A stretch of 64,000 nucleotides of DNA from NCBI GenBank assembly GCA_009773615.1, contig WSYA01000006.1:1-64000 (forward strand), in the 5' to 3' direction. Within the stretch, counting starts at the first letter, position 1. The number at the start of each line of letters is the position of its first letter. Position numbers and translations under genes: made by a program. This document shows, piece after piece, positions 45,563 through 56,390 of this stretch. The DNA comes from Gallionellaceae bacterium. GTDB lineage: Bacteria; Pseudomonadota; Gammaproteobacteria; Burkholderiales; Gallionellaceae. Under the pieces are notes generated by a model that worked only from the letters and a program-made list of their open reading frames with translations, ran no database searches and was not told where the DNA came from.

Positions 45563-46446
45563 GCCTGCTCCTTGACTGCGTCCGGCACCGGTGCGCCGCG
45601 CGGGACTTTATAGCGGTTGTAACTCCACAAATATTGTTGCGGGCATGAAAGCACCACAGCTTCAATAGCAGCATTCATCTGGGGACCAACAGGTAGGGAC
45701 GTGTCAAACGACAGCGGTGTAAAGCGCAATATATGGCCATTTCCGCGCGGCAGGCGCTCGATGTGGCTCATTATCACCGTCGCACCGCTGGCTTCCATTA
45801 AACGCCCGATCAACGTTATGGTGTAAGCGGGACGCCCGAAGAACGGCACCCACTCTCCTTCGCCATTTCCCGGCACTTGATCCGGCAACACGCCGATGAT
45901 CTCGCCGCGCTTGAGCGCTTTGAGCAATATACGCACACCGCCGATATCTGCCCGTGCCAACTTCATCTGACCGCGTTCTCGCCCTTCGCGCATCACCTTG
46001 TCAAGCCAAACCAGCTTGGGTACCCGATACATACAGGTCATCGGCAAGCGCACTGCAACATACAGGCTGATCAGCTCGAAGCAACCGAAATGCGGCGTCA
46101 GCATGATCACGCCGTTACCTTGTGCATGCGCCGCTTCGACGTGTTCCCAGCCGTAACATTGCACAACGCTGGCCACCACCTCATCCAGTGGACGCTGCCA
46201 CACCCATGGCAATTCCATGATACTTTTTCCGGCCTCGCTCACGCTTGCATGCAGCACCTTATTGAAATCAACTTCCGGGAAACCTTCTTTGCCTTGCCCG
46301 AATTTCAATGCACTCGCCAAATTTTGGCGCAGATGCCCGGCATAACGGCCGGAGCTCAAATAAGCGATCCAGCCTAAAACCGTGCCGAGATGATGCAACA
46401 CCGCTAAAGGCAAGCACGCCAATAATTTAAAAACCAACGCCATCAC
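45559..46446 (-). CDS. second LpxL/LpxM-family acyltransferase
   Basis: 295 residues, a paralogue of the next gene. One hydrophobic N-terminal segment, the HX4E box in TPHFGCFELISLY (near 117), and VLPDQVPGNGEGEWVPFFG near 187. Because the two genes overlap by 4 bp, two secondary acylations of lipid A are probably made together. It is divergent from metK. Confidence 0.9.
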   Translation of the reverse strand: MMALVFKLLACLPLAVLHHLGTVLGWIAYLSSGRYAGHLRQNLASALKFGQGKEGFPEVDFNKVLHASVSEAGKSIMELPWVWQRPLDEVVASVVQCYGWEHVEAAHAQGNGVIMLTPHFGCFELISLYVAVRLPMTCMYRVPKLVWLDKVMREGRERGQMKLARADIGGVRILLKALKRGEIIGVLPDQVPGNGEGEWVPFFGRPAYTITLIGRLMEASGATVIMSHIERLPRGNGHILRFTPLSFDTSLPVGPQMNAAIEAVVLSCPQQYLWSYNRYKVPRGAPVPDAVKEQA

Positions 46447-46463
46447 GAGGAAAAATCCATTTA

Positions 46464-46492
46464 TCTACCAAATCCGAAGTTTTTGCTATAAT
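46464..46492 (+). promoter_or_regulatory. metK promoter (sigma-70 type)
   Basis: A perfect -10 TATAAT at 46487-46492 (in TTTTGCTATAATCC), with a weak -35 (TCTACC) 17 bp upstream at 46464-46469. The start of metK is 40 bp downstream. Confidence 0.65.
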
Positions 46493-46532
46493 CCGCGCCC
46501 TGTTAAATTTTCCAGAGTGAGCGAACGTTAAA

Positions 46533-47708
46533 ATGAGCGAATATTTTTTTACATCTGAATCTGTTTCCGAAGGCCACCCGGATAAGGTTGCCGATCAAAT
46601 TTCCGATGCCATTCTGGACGCTATTCTAGCCCAAGACCCCTATGCGCGTGTAGCTGCCGAGACATTGGTAACCACGGGCTTGACTGTGCTGGCCGGTGAA
46701 ATCACCACCAGCGCAAATGTAAATTACGCGAAAGTGGCGCGCGAAACCATCCGCCGCATCGGCTATGACGACCCGAGCCTGCGCTTCGACGCGGACGGTT
46801 GCTCGGTGCATGTATGCTACGGCACGCAAAGCCCGAACATCGCCCAAGGCGTGGATCGCGCTTCCGACGACTACCTGAATCAGGGCGCGGGCGACCAAGG
46901 CCTGATGTTCGGTTATGCCTGCAACGAAACCGACACTTTGATGCCGCTGCCGATCTACCTGTCGCACCGCATCGTTGAACGTCAGGCGCTGTTGCGCAAA
47001 GATGGCCGTTTGCCTTGGCTGCGTCCGGATGCGAAGAGCCAGGTCACCGTTAAGTATATGCATGGCAAGCCGCACAGCATCGACACCGTGGTGCTGTCCA
47101 CCCAGCACTCCCCCGAGTTCTCTCCACCGGAAAAACAAAAAGCGCTGCATGAAGCGGTGATCGAAGACATCATCAAGCCGATGCTGCCCAAAGAACTCAT
47201 CAAGGGCGAGATCAAATATCTGGTCAATCCGACCGGTTGTTTTGAAATTGGCGGCCCGCACGGCGATGCCGGTTTGACTGGCCGCAAGATCATTGTTGAC
47301 ACTTACGGCGGCGCAGCTCCGCACGGTGGTGGCGCGTTCTCCGGTAAAGACCCCTCCAAGGTTGACCGTTCGGCTGCTTACGCCGGTCGTTACGTGGCAA
47401 AGAACATTGTTGCCGCCGGCTTGGCCGACAAGTGTCTGGTGCAAATCAGCTACGCCATCGGTGTGGCACACCCGACCAGCATCATGGTCACCACCTATGG
47501 TACAGGCAAGATCTCCGACGAAAAGATTACCGAGTTGGTCAAAACACACTTTGACCTGCGTCCAAAAGGTATCGTGCAAATGCTCAACCTGCTGCGCCCG
47601 ATCTACCAGAACACCGCTGCTTACGGCCACTTTGGTCGCGAAGAGCCGGACTTCACCTGGGAGGCTACCGACAGGGCAGCTATCTTGAAGGCAGACGCAG
47701 GACTGTAA
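46533..47708 (+). CDS. metK: S-adenosylmethionine synthetase MetK
   Basis: Makes SAM from methionine and ATP. 391 residues, full length. Motifs: [15 protein letters not shown] (near 12-26), [12 protein letters not shown] (near 116-127), and the P-loop-like [20 protein letters not shown] (near 267-286). It is the first gene of a methyl-cycle cluster: metK, SAH riboswitch, ahcY, a membrane protein and metF, all on one strand. Confidence 0.98.
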   Translation: MSEYFFTSESVSEGHPDKVADQISDAILDAILAQDPYARVAAETLVTTGLTVLAGEITTSANVNYAKVARETIRRIGYDDPSLRFDADGCSVHVCYGTQSPNIAQGVDRASDDYLNQGAGDQGLMFGYACNETDTLMPLPIYLSHRIVERQALLRKDGRLPWLRPDAKSQVTVKYMHGKPHSIDTVVLSTQHSPEFSPPEKQKALHEAVIEDIIKPMLPKELIKGEIKYLVNPTGCFEIGGPHGDAGLTGRKIIVDTYGGAAPHGGGAFSGKDPSKVDRSAAYAGRYVAKNIVAAGLADKCLVQISYAIGVAHPTSIMVTTYGTGKISDEKITELVKTHFDLRPKGIVQMLNLLRPIYQNTAAYGHFGREEPDFTWEATDRAAILKADAGL

Positions 47709-47721
47709 TTCGTATCACCCA

Positions 47722-47806
47722 TCCCACCGAGGGGCGCTGCAGCAGTCACCGCAAGGTGAATCTGTCAGGCTTGGTGGCGTTGGTTCAACTGTAGCAACGG
47801 CGCCCA
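47722..47806 (+). ncRNA. S-adenosylhomocysteine (SAH) riboswitch upstream of ahcY
   Basis: Matches the SAH riboswitch in sequence and fold. P1 is formed by CCACCGAG (47724-47731) and CTTGGTGG (47770-47777), a short inner hairpin by CACC-GCAA-GGTG (47747-47758), and the pseudoknot by GGGCGC (47732-47737) with GCGCCC (47800-47805). The conserved GAGGGGCGCTGC and GTCAGGCTTGG blocks are present. SAH binding should turn on ahcY, which removes SAH. Confidence 0.93.
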
Positions 47807-47833
47807 TTCACTAACCTGAATGGAGTGCTTCTC

Positions 47834-49243
<1,410 letters not shown>

Positions 49244-49349
49244 TCCACGAGTTCCTTCTCCATGCATGGGGGAGGGAATGTTGTTGGAAGTAAATGTATG
49301 ATGATGCATGGGGGCGGGATTTTCCCGCCCCTCTTACCTTGGAAATAGC

Positions 49350-49706
49350 ATGTATCTACTGTTGATTTGGATACTGAATGCACTGGCTCTTATCGCCGTT
49401 GCCAATTTCGTCCCCGGTATCCACGTGGACGGTTTTGCTGCGGCTCTGATTGCCGCGTTCTTCCTCGGTTTGGTCAACACGCTCATCCGTCCGATTTTTT
49501 TGATTCTCACGTTGCCCGTCACTATGATCACGTTGGGACTGTTCATCTTCGTCATCAACGGATTGCTGTTCTGGTTCACCGGCTCGATACTCAAAGGTTT
49601 CATGGTCGACAGCTTTTGGAGTGGCGTACTCGGTGCCGTGTTATATAGCATCTTCTCGTGGGCGCTTTCCGCAGCCGCCACACAAATCATGAGGAAACAA
49701 TCTTGA
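49350..49706 (+). CDS. phage holin-like four-helix membrane protein
   Basis: 118 residues with four hydrophobic segments (from MYLLLIWILNALALIAVANF). It fits the 'phage holin family 4' type (pfam Phage_holin_4_2), with GLVNTLIRPIFLILTLPVT as the signature. It is common in bacterial chromosomes between ahcY and metF in this class and is not evidence of a prophage. Its stop overlaps the metF TTG start (TTGA). The role in the methyl cycle is unknown. Confidence 0.88.
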   Translation: MYLLLIWILNALALIAVANFVPGIHVDGFAAALIAAFFLGLVNTLIRPIFLILTLPVTMITLGLFIFVINGLLFWFTGSILKGFMVDSFWSGVLGAVLYSIFSWALSAAATQIMRKQS

Positions 49707-50536
49707 AAAAACCGCATATCAGTTTTGAATTTTTCCCGCCGCAAACCCCCGAAGGCGTTGAAAAACTCACCGCCGCGCGCAAGCTGCTGGCTACGCTCAA
49801 ACCGGAATTTTTCTCCGTCACTTTCGGCGCGGGCGGCTCCACCCAAGAGCGCACGATGGAAACCATTCAGCGCATCCATCAGGAAGGCTATCAAGCCGCG
49901 CCGCACCTGTCCTGTGTGGGTTCCACGCGCGACAACATCCGCGCCCTGCTGTTCGCTTACAAAGACCTAGGCATCAAGCGCATCGTCGCGTTGCGCGGCG
50001 ACCTGCCTTCCGGCATGGCCAGTATCGGCGAGTTTCAATACGCCAACGAACTCGTGTCGTTCATTCGCGCGCAGACCGGCGAACACTTCCACATCGAAGT
50101 CGCCGCCTATCCCGAGTTTCACCCGCAGGCGAATTCCGCGCGCGAGGATATGCTCAACTTCAAACGAAAAATGAGCGCGGGCGCGAACTCCGCCATCACG
50201 CAATATTTCTACAACGCCGACGCGTATTTCCGCTTCGTAGAAGAGAGTCGCAAACTCGGCGTCACCGCCCCCATCGTGCCGGGCATCATGCCCATCATGA
50301 AATATTCGCAACTCGCGCGCTTCTCCGATATGTGCGGTGCAGAGATCCCACGCTGGATGCGCAAGACCATGGAAGGCTACGGCGACGACAACGAGTCGGT
50401 GCAGGCATTCGGTCGTGATGTGGTCACGCAACTGTGCGAAAAACTCATCGCGGGCGGCGCACCGGGACTACATTTCTACACTCTAAATCAGGCTAACGCT
50501 TCGATTGAAATTCTAAAACGCCTGGGCTACCAATGA
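49703..50536 (+). CDS. metF: 5,10-methylenetetrahydrofolate reductase MetF
   Basis: An FAD TIM-barrel enzyme giving 5-methyl-THF for methionine regeneration. 277 residues from a TTG at 49703 (MKKPHISFEFFPPQTPEG), with GAGGA upstream. The catalytic glutamate is in FEFFPP; LRGDLP near 107 and the NSAITQYFYNADAYFRF segment near 163 are conserved. It completes the SAM-SAH-homocysteine-methionine loop with metK and ahcY. The longer in-frame ORF upstream lies inside the holin-like gene. Confidence 0.95.
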   Translation: MKKPHISFEFFPPQTPEGVEKLTAARKLLATLKPEFFSVTFGAGGSTQERTMETIQRIHQEGYQAAPHLSCVGSTRDNIRALLFAYKDLGIKRIVALRGDLPSGMASIGEFQYANELVSFIRAQTGEHFHIEVAAYPEFHPQANSAREDMLNFKRKMSAGANSAITQYFYNADAYFRFVEESRKLGVTAPIVPGIMPIMKYSQLARFSDMCGAEIPRWMRKTMEGYGDDNESVQAFGRDVVTQLCEKLIAGGAPGLHFYTLNQANASIEILKRLGYQ

Positions 50537-51876
50537 GCTTGCACACACCTGAACTGCTACTACCCGCCGGCACCCTCGACAAAATGCGCACCGCCTACGC
50601 CTTCGGTGCGGATGCGGTATATGCCGGGCAACCGCGCTACAGCTTGCGTGCGCGCAACAACGAATTCCAACTGGAGGAGCTGGAGACCGGCATTCGGGAA
50701 GCGCACGCGCTGGGCAAAAAACTATTCATCGCCAGCAACCTGATGCCGCATAACGCCAAAGTGAAAACCTACATGGCGGACATGGAGCCGGTCATCGCCA
50801 TGAAACCGGACGCGCTGATCATGGCCGACCCCGGCCTCATCGCGATGGTGCGCGAGCGCTGGCCGGAAGTAGATGTGCATCTCTCTGTGCAGGCCAATAC
50901 CGTCAACTACGCGGCGGTTAAATTCTGGAAATCGCTGGGTCTCACCCGCATCATTCTGTCGCGCGAACTGTCGCTGGACGAGATAGAGGAAATTCGCCAG
51001 GAATGCCCGGACATGGAACTGGAAGTATTCGTGCATGGCGCGCTGTGCATGGCCTACTCTGGGCGCTGCCTGCTCTCCGGCTACTTCAACCACCGCGACG
51101 CGAACCAGGGCACTTGCACCAACTCCTGCCGCTGGGATTACAAAGTGGATAGCGCCATCGAAGACGGTACAGGCGACATCCAGAAGATCGACTTCGATTT
51201 CGACAAGGCACTGAGCGATAGCGCGCTGTCGGATTGCGGTTCGCAACCGCGCCATCCTGAAGCGGACAAGGTCTATGTCATCTCGCGTAAGGATCATCCG
51301 GGCGAGCTGATGCCCGTGCTGGAGGACGAACACGGTACTTACATTATGAATTCCAAAGATTTGCGCGCCGTGGAACACGTTGAAAAGCTGGCAAAGATAG
51401 GCATTGATTCACTCAAAGTCGAAGGGCGCACCAAGTCTATCTACTACGTGGCGCGCACCGCGCAAGTTTATCGTCAGGCGATTGATGATGCCGTCGCCGG
51501 TCGCCCGTTTAATTTGAGCCTGCTAGGCGCACTGGATGCGCTGGCGAATCGCGGCTACACCGACGGCTTCTACGAACGCCACCATACCCATGAGCAACAA
51601 AACTACATGCGCGGCCACTCCGAGAGCTTCCGCCAGCAATACGTCGGCGACATCGTCGCGTGCGCGAACGGCATGGCCGAGATCGATGTGAAGAATAAAT
51701 TCCAAGTTGGCGACAAGCTGGAAATCATTCATCCTTCAGGCAACCACATCGTCGAATTGAAAGAGATGCGAGGTCTTAAAGGTGAAGCGCTCACCGTAGC
51801 GCCGGGCAGCGGCCATCGTGTGCAGATACCGTTGCAGGGCGAGTTGGCTAAAGGAATGGTCGCGCGGTTCATCTAA
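50533..51876 (+). CDS. trhP: tRNA hydroxylation protein TrhP (YegQ, peptidase U32 family)
   Basis: 447 residues, close to YegQ/TrhP. The start is ELLLPAGTLDKMRTAYAFGADAVYAG (positions about 50548-50625), and the U32 signature is EVFVHGALCMAYSGRCLLSG with CTNSCRW downstream, giving four Fe-S-type cysteines. TrhP takes part in prephenate-dependent 5-hydroxyuridine formation at wobble U34 of tRNAs. It overlaps metF by 4 bp. Confidence 0.92.
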   Translation: MSLHTPELLLPAGTLDKMRTAYAFGADAVYAGQPRYSLRARNNEFQLEELETGIREAHALGKKLFIASNLMPHNAKVKTYMADMEPVIAMKPDALIMADPGLIAMVRERWPEVDVHLSVQANTVNYAAVKFWKSLGLTRIILSRELSLDEIEEIRQECPDMELEVFVHGALCMAYSGRCLLSGYFNHRDANQGTCTNSCRWDYKVDSAIEDGTGDIQKIDFDFDKALSDSALSDCGSQPRHPEADKVYVISRKDHPGELMPVLEDEHGTYIMNSKDLRAVEHVEKLAKIGIDSLKVEGRTKSIYYVARTAQVYRQAIDDAVAGRPFNLSLLGALDALANRGYTDGFYERHHTHEQQNYMRGHSESFRQQYVGDIVACANGMAEIDVKNKFQVGDKLEIIHPSGNHIVELKEMRGLKGEALTVAPGSGHRVQIPLQGELAKGMVARFI

Positions 51877-51895
51877 TCCGTAATTGCAGAACAGC

Positions 51896-52372
51896 ATGAA
51901 TTTAAGGACGCTGGGCATATCTTTTATCTGGCTATCGCTAGCTGGAGGTGTGTTTTATTTTTTCAACCAAAAATATCATCCGAACACCACCCAGAAAATC
52001 GGTAACACATCCGAAATCGTTCTCGCCAGAGATTTGTCTGGGCATTACCGTGCAGATGCATTAATTAACGGAATCGAGACCACTGTGCTGATCGACACTG
52101 GCGCTACCGACGTGGCAATCTCACAAAAATTTGCCGACCGTCTTAACATCAAGGGGACCCATGCCATCAGAACACAAACGGCAAATGGCGATACAGTCGC
52201 CTACATGACACGCCTGACAAGTGTAAAACTGGGAGGGATCGTAGCAACTGACATTGCGGCGAGCATCACGCCGAATCTTGAAGGGGACATGTTGCTCGGT
52301 ATGTCATTTCTGAATAAGATGGACGTTCGTCTGTATAAAGGCACCATGACGATCAAGGCGATCAACGATTAA
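51896..52372 (+). CDS. membrane-anchored retropepsin-like aspartic protease (clan AA)
   Basis: 158 residues from MNLRTLGISFIWLSLAGGVF, with one N-terminal membrane helix. The active-site motif is TTVLIDTGATDVAISQ (near 64-79), and GDMLLGMSFLNKMDV near 138 is the second conserved hydrophobic-Gly part of this TIGR02281-type family. It is likely periplasmic and dimeric. The substrate is unknown. It stands between trhP and a YhcH-like gene. Confidence 0.88.
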   Translation: MNLRTLGISFIWLSLAGGVFYFFNQKYHPNTTQKIGNTSEIVLARDLSGHYRADALINGIETTVLIDTGATDVAISQKFADRLNIKGTHAIRTQTANGDTVAYMTRLTSVKLGGIVATDIAASITPNLEGDMLLGMSFLNKMDVRLYKGTMTIKAIND

Positions 52373-52389
52373 TCAATCAGGACAATCAC

Positions 52390-52851
52390 ATGATCCTCTC
52401 CTCCCTCTCCCAATCCGACCGCTACGCCGCCCTGCACACGCTGTTCCCGCAGGCCTTCGACTACATCCGCAACGCCGACCTGTTCGCCCTCGCACCTGGG
52501 CGCTACAACATCGTCGGCGACGATCTGATCGCTATCATCGAGCAGGTGTCGGGACGCACACGCGAGATGGCGAAGCTGGAAGCACACCGCAAGTACATCG
52601 ACATTCAGTTGGTGCTGGAAGGTGACGAGCAGATGGGCTGGAAGCCGCTGGCGGATTGCTATAACCCGGTGAGCGAACACAGCATGGAGAAAGACATCCG
52701 CTTTTTCCACGATGCTCCAGCCTCCTACGTGCCGGTTCCACCCGATCATTTCTGCATCTTCTTCCCGGAGGATGCGCATGCGCCGCTGGTGGGCAACGGG
52801 CAGATACGCAAGGTGATTTTTAAGGTGGCGGTGAACCCGGCGCAACCTTGA
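52390..52851 (+). CDS. YhcH/YjgK/YiaL (DUF386) family protein
   Basis: 153 residues of a cupin-like fold; MILSSLSQSDRYAALHTLFP then GRYNIVGDDLIAIIEQ, EAHRKYIDIQLVLEGDEQMG (positions about 52577-52637) and FPEDAHAPLVG, which contains the likely metal-binding HxxxxD and H residues. Members act on sugar or sialic-acid derivatives in some species; substrate here unknown. It is followed by a perfect 30-bp inverted repeat that may terminate transcription. Confidence 0.9.
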   Translation: MILSSLSQSDRYAALHTLFPQAFDYIRNADLFALAPGRYNIVGDDLIAIIEQVSGRTREMAKLEAHRKYIDIQLVLEGDEQMGWKPLADCYNPVSEHSMEKDIRFFHDAPASYVPVPPDHFCIFFPEDAHAPLVGNGQIRKVIFKVAVNPAQP

Positions 52852-52863
52852 TTACATAACACT

Positions 52864-52944
52864 GTAGGATGGGTTGAGCGCAGCGATACCCATCATAAAC
52901 TCGATATAACCCGCATGGGTATCGCTGCGCTCAACCCATCCTAC
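52864..52944. repeat. perfect 30-bp inverted repeat (GTAGGATGGGTTGAGCG type)
   Basis: The left arm (52864-52893; starts GTAGGATGGGTTGAGCGCAG) is the exact reverse complement of the right arm (52915-52944; ends GCTCAACCCATCCTAC), with a 21-nt loop. It lies between two convergent genes and is likely a strong hairpin in both directions. No ORF or transposase is inside. Confidence 0.93.
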
Positions 52945-52947
52945 GAA

Positions 52948-53799
52948 TCAGTGGTCGTCGAACGCCACATCCCCTTCTTCCACCTTTGCACCCAACTGCA
53001 TATTTTTAAAGTCGAACAGATTGCCGTCCATTAGGTGCGAAAATTTGACGTTCTGCATCGCGGTGAAAATGGTCTGCGTGCGTCCCGGATATTCGCGTTC
53101 CCAGTTGGTGAGCATGGTCTTAATATTCTGGCGTTGCAGGTTTTCCTGCGAGCCGCACAGGTTGCACGGGATGATGGGAAATTCCATGCCGCGCGCGTAG
53201 CGGGCGATGTCGTTCTCGGCGCAATAAGCGAGCGGGCGGATGACGATGTGGTCGCCCTTGTCGGTGACCAGTTTGGGCGGCATGGCTTTCAGTTTGCCGC
53301 CGAAGAACATGTTCAAAAATAATGTCTCCACCATGTCGTCGCGGTGGTGTCCCAGCGCGATCTTGTTTGCACCCAGCTCACCCGCCACTTTATAGATGAT
53401 GCCGCGCCGCAGACGCGAACACAGCGAGCAGGTGGTCTTGCCCTCGGGAATTTTCTCTTTGACGATGGAGTAAGTGTCCTGCGCTTCAATGTGAAAATCC
53501 ACGCCTATGCTTTTCAGATATGTCGGCAACACCTCTTCGGGGAAGCCCGGTTGCTTCTGGTCAAGATTCATCGCCACGATCTTGAAGTCGATGGGGGCGC
53601 GCTTGCGCAAGGTGAGCAGAATATCCAGTAGCGTGTAGGAGTCTTTACCGCCGCTCAAGCACACCATCACGGTATCTCCGTCCTCGATCATGTTGAAATC
53701 GCCGATGGCTTTGCCGACCGCGCTTTCCAGCCGGCCTTTGAGGCGGTTGAAGTTGGTGGAGCGCGATTCAAAATGGATGGGTTGTACGATGTCGTTCAT
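52948..53799 (-). CDS. ttcA: tRNA 2-thiocytidine(32) synthetase TtcA
   Basis: Adds the 2-thio group to C32 of certain tRNAs using an Fe-S cluster. 283 residues from [17 protein letters not shown]. The PP-loop is [18 protein letters not shown] (near 51), and the cluster ligands are in [10 protein letters not shown] (near 125) and [15 protein letters not shown] (near 215). An upstream in-frame extension crosses a palindromic repeat and is not used. Confidence 0.96.
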   Translation of the reverse strand: MNDIVQPIHFESRSTNFNRLKGRLESAVGKAIGDFNMIEDGDTVMVCLSGGKDSYTLLDILLTLRKRAPIDFKIVAMNLDQKQPGFPEEVLPTYLKSIGVDFHIEAQDTYSIVKEKIPEGKTTCSLCSRLRRGIIYKVAGELGANKIALGHHRDDMVETLFLNMFFGGKLKAMPPKLVTDKGDHIVIRPLAYCAENDIARYARGMEFPIIPCNLCGSQENLQRQNIKTMLTNWEREYPGRTQTIFTAMQNVKFSHLMDGNLFDFKNMQLGAKVEEGDVAFDDH

Positions 53800-53817
53800 A
53801 GTGGATAAATTAATAAT

Positions 53818-53943
53818 CCACCACAGAGACACAGAGACACAGAGGAAAACAAAAACACTTTTGATGATTACAGAAGCCCAACAATCAGGCCTGCGAACAT
53901 CATGCTTTTGTAGTTCTCTGTGTCTCTGTGCCTCTGTGGTGAG
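53818..53943. repeat. CACAGAGACACAGAG-type inverted repeat
   Basis: The left arm (about 53818-53846, CACCACAGAGACACAGAGAC...) is complementary to the right arm (about 53914-53943, ending TCTGTGCCTCTGTGGTG), with a roughly 67-nt spacer that is mostly unstructured. The arms also hold short ACAGAG direct repeats. It fills the ttcA - SDR intergenic region, and an adjacent artefact ORF reads through it. Confidence 0.85.
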
Positions 53944-53947
53944 GGGT

Positions 53948-54688
53948 TTAAAGGTTAATACTGCGCCCGCCATCCACGGATATAACCTGTCCCGTGATGT
54001 AAGGTGCATCGGCGATTAAAAACTGTACAGTGCGCGCAATATCGTCCGGCTCGCCTTCGCGCTTGAGCAGGGTATGCGCCACGATCTTGCGACGACGTTC
54101 CTCGTCCTGCCATTCTTCGTCTTCCGGCCAGCTGATCACCCCCGGCGCGACGGCGTTGACGCGCACCTGCGGCGCCATTTCCTGTGCCAAGCCCTTGGTC
54201 AACGCAACCAGTCCGGCCTTGGCGGCGCTATACAGCAGGTGCCCGTGCATCGGGCGCTCGGCATGGATATCGGCGATGTTCACAATCGTGCCGTGGCGGC
54301 GGCGCAGCTCTTCTGCCGCTGCCTGCGCCAGAAACAGCGGCGCTTTCAAGTTGGTGCCGAGCAGATCATGCCATTGTGCATCGTTCACCAGACCGAGCGG
54401 TGTGGCATAAAAACTGGAGGCGTTATTCACCAGCGCATCGAGATGGCCGAAGTGCTTTACCGCTTCTTCGACCATCGTCTTCAAGGCGGCGATATCAAGC
54501 AGATCGGCCTGCACACAGTGGGCGGAATTTGCGCGCAGATCATTCAACTCGGCGCGCAGGGCCAGTGCTTCATACAGCGAACTGCGGTAGTGGATCACAA
54601 CGTTTGCGCCCGCCGCATGCAAACGGCGGCAGATCGCCGCGCCCACGCGTTTCGCCCCTCCGGTCACCAGCACTATTTTGCCTTGCAT
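53948..54688 (-). CDS. pteridine-reductase-like short-chain dehydrogenase (FolM type)
   Basis: 246 residues from [18 protein letters not shown], with GGAG 6 nt before the [11 protein letters not shown] is the TGX3RXG motif that separates pteridine reductases from other SDRs. The NNASSFY loop and the catalytic YSAAKAG (YxxxK, near 150) are present. Related FolM enzymes reduce dihydromonapterin or dihydrobiopterin with NADPH. It is divergent from the MidA-like gene. Confidence 0.88.
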   Translation of the reverse strand: MQGKIVLVTGGAKRVGAAICRRLHAAGANVVIHYRSSLYEALALRAELNDLRANSAHCVQADLLDIAALKTMVEEAVKHFGHLDALVNNASSFYATPLGLVNDAQWHDLLGTNLKAPLFLAQAAAEELRRRHGTIVNIADIHAERPMHGHLLYSAAKAGLVALTKGLAQEMAPQVRVNAVAPGVISWPEDEEWQDEERRRKIVAHTLLKREGEPDDIARTVQFLIADAPYITGQVISVDGGRSINL

Positions 54689-54733
54689 CGTCGTCTCCAC
54701 TACACTTCCGCACCTTGCGGATTATACCTGACC

Positions 54734-55888
54734 ATGACCACATCTTTGCCCCCAGCCTCACCCGAAGCCCTCGCCCACAGCGCACAGTTATGCGCCCTCA
54801 TCCGGGACGACATCGCTGCCCAAGGCGGCTGGATACCTTTTTCGCGCTTCATGGAGCTGGCGCTGTACGCCTCCGGCCTGGGTTACTACACGGCGGGCGC
54901 ACGCAAATTCGGCGCATCGGGCGATTTCATCACCGCACCCGAACTCTCCGTCTTGTTCGGTCGCACGCTGGCGCGGCAACTGGTCGAAGTCATGCAGGCC
55001 AGCACGCCGCATATCCTCGAACTCGGCGCGGGCAGCGGCAAACTGGCGCTGGATATCCTCGGCGAACTGGAACGGCTGAACGCACTGCCGGAAAGCTATT
55101 CCATTCTCGAAGTGAGCGCCGACCTGCGCGAGCGCCAACAGGCATTACTGCAAGAAAAACTGCCTCATCTTTTCGCCCGCGTGCATTGGCTGGACGCCTT
55201 GCCCGAAAAAATCTCCGGCGCGGTCATCAGCAACGAGGTGCTGGATGCGCTACCGGTGCATCTGCTGCACTGGTCGGATGGCCGCATACTCGAACGCGGC
55301 ATAACCATCCAAGACGCTGCTTTTATCTGGCAAGATAGGCTACCGGAGAATCCGGCATTGCTCGCCATCGCACAAAACATCAGCATGCCGGACGACTATA
55401 TGAGCGAGGTTTCGCCCGCAACGCGCGGCCTTGTCGCCAGCCTGTGCGAGCGCATGGACAAAGGCGCGCTGCTGTTCATCGACTATGGCTTCGGCGCAAG
55501 CGAGTACTACCACCCGCAACGTCATCGCGGCACGCTGATGTGCCACTACCGCCACTATGCGCATGACGACCCGTTCTATCTGCCGGGCTTGCAGGACATC
55601 ACCGCGCATGTGGATTTCACCGCCATCGCCGAAGCCGCCATCGACCACGGCGCGCACTTTCTCGGTTACACCTCGCAAGCGCATTTCCTGATCAACAACG
55701 GTGTGATGGACTATCTGAAAGAAGTCTCGCCGGATGATGTGCGCGCCTACGCACCACTTTCCGCACAGCTGCAAAAGCTCACCAGCCCTGCGGAGATGGG
55801 CGAGCTGTTCAAAGTGATCGCGCTGGGCAAGGGCATGGAAGAGCCGCTGCGAGGCTTTTTGCGCGGCGACCTGTCGCGCTTGTTGTGA
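54734..55888 (+). CDS. MidA/NDUFAF7-like SAM methyltransferase (DUF185)
   Basis: 384 residues from MTTSLPPASPEALAHSAQL. The family marks are IPFSRFMELALYASGLGYY (near 36), GASGDFITAPELSVLFG (near 63), the SAM loop ILELGAGSGKLALDIL (near 94) and ISNEVLDALPVHLL (near 165). NDUFAF7 symmetrically dimethylates an arginine of complex I in mitochondria. A bacterial role is likely in protein arginine or lysine methylation, target unknown. The long in-frame opening upstream is antisense to the SDR gene and is not coding. Confidence 0.9.
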   Translation: MTTSLPPASPEALAHSAQLCALIRDDIAAQGGWIPFSRFMELALYASGLGYYTAGARKFGASGDFITAPELSVLFGRTLARQLVEVMQASTPHILELGAGSGKLALDILGELERLNALPESYSILEVSADLRERQQALLQEKLPHLFARVHWLDALPEKISGAVISNEVLDALPVHLLHWSDGRILERGITIQDAAFIWQDRLPENPALLAIAQNISMPDDYMSEVSPATRGLVASLCERMDKGALLFIDYGFGASEYYHPQRHRGTLMCHYRHYAHDDPFYLPGLQDITAHVDFTAIAEAAIDHGAHFLGYTSQAHFLINNGVMDYLKEVSPDDVRAYAPLSAQLQKLTSPAEMGELFKVIALGKGMEEPLRGFLRGDLSRLL

Positions 55889-55892
55889 TCGC

Positions 55893-56390
55893 ATGGTGCA
55901 CATCTACAGCTTCAATCCGGTCAGCAACGCCGACGCACGCATACTGATTCTGGGCAGCATGCCCGGCAAAAAATCGCTGGAGCAAAACCAGTACTACGCC
56001 CATCCGTCTAACGTTTTCTGGAAACTCATGGGTGAACTGATCAACGCACATCCCCATCTGCCCTATGCGCAAAGACTGGAGATTTTAAAAACTTCTGGTA
56101 TCGCGTTATGGGATGTGCTGGCCGCCTGTGAACGCGGCGAATCCAGTTTGGATTCCAATATCAAGGAAGAAGCCGCCAATAATTTCGCTGAATTCTTCGC
56201 TCAGCATCCGCATATCACACAGGTGTTTTTCAACGGCAGCAAAGCCGAACAATGCTTCAAAAAATTCGTGGTGGATAAACAAACATTGCCATCGCTCGAA
56301 TTGCATCGACTGCCCTCGACCAGCCCTGCCCATGCGGGAATGCGCTATGCGGACAAACTGAAAGCATGGCGAGCCGCTCTTATCCCTTGA
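55893..56390 (+). CDS. DNA-deoxyinosine glycosylase (UDG superfamily, family 6-like)
   Basis: 165 residues; ILILGSMPGKKSLEQNQYYA (near 17-36) contains the G.MPG loop, HPSNVFWKLMGEL and the C-terminal LPSTSPAHA (near 141) complete the family. These enzymes remove hypoxanthine, or uracil, from deaminated DNA. The gene starts 4 bp after the MidA stop and its 3' end overlaps the convergent cca gene by 11 bp. Confidence 0.88.
   Translation: MVHIYSFNPVSNADARILILGSMPGKKSLEQNQYYAHPSNVFWKLMGELINAHPHLPYAQRLEILKTSGIALWDVLAACERGESSLDSNIKEEAANNFAEFFAQHPHITQVFFNGSKAEQCFKKFVVDKQTLPSLELHRLPSTSPAHAGMRYADKLKAWRAALIP

Noticed and set aside
49350-49706. Holin-like gene as evidence of prophage
   Set aside because: Family members of this type are common chromosomal neighbours of metF; no other phage gene is nearby.
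54074-54733. 660-bp in-frame extension upstream of the MidA-like gene
   Set aside because: Antisense to the pteridine-reductase-like gene; the MTTSLPP start at 54734 gives the family's usual length.
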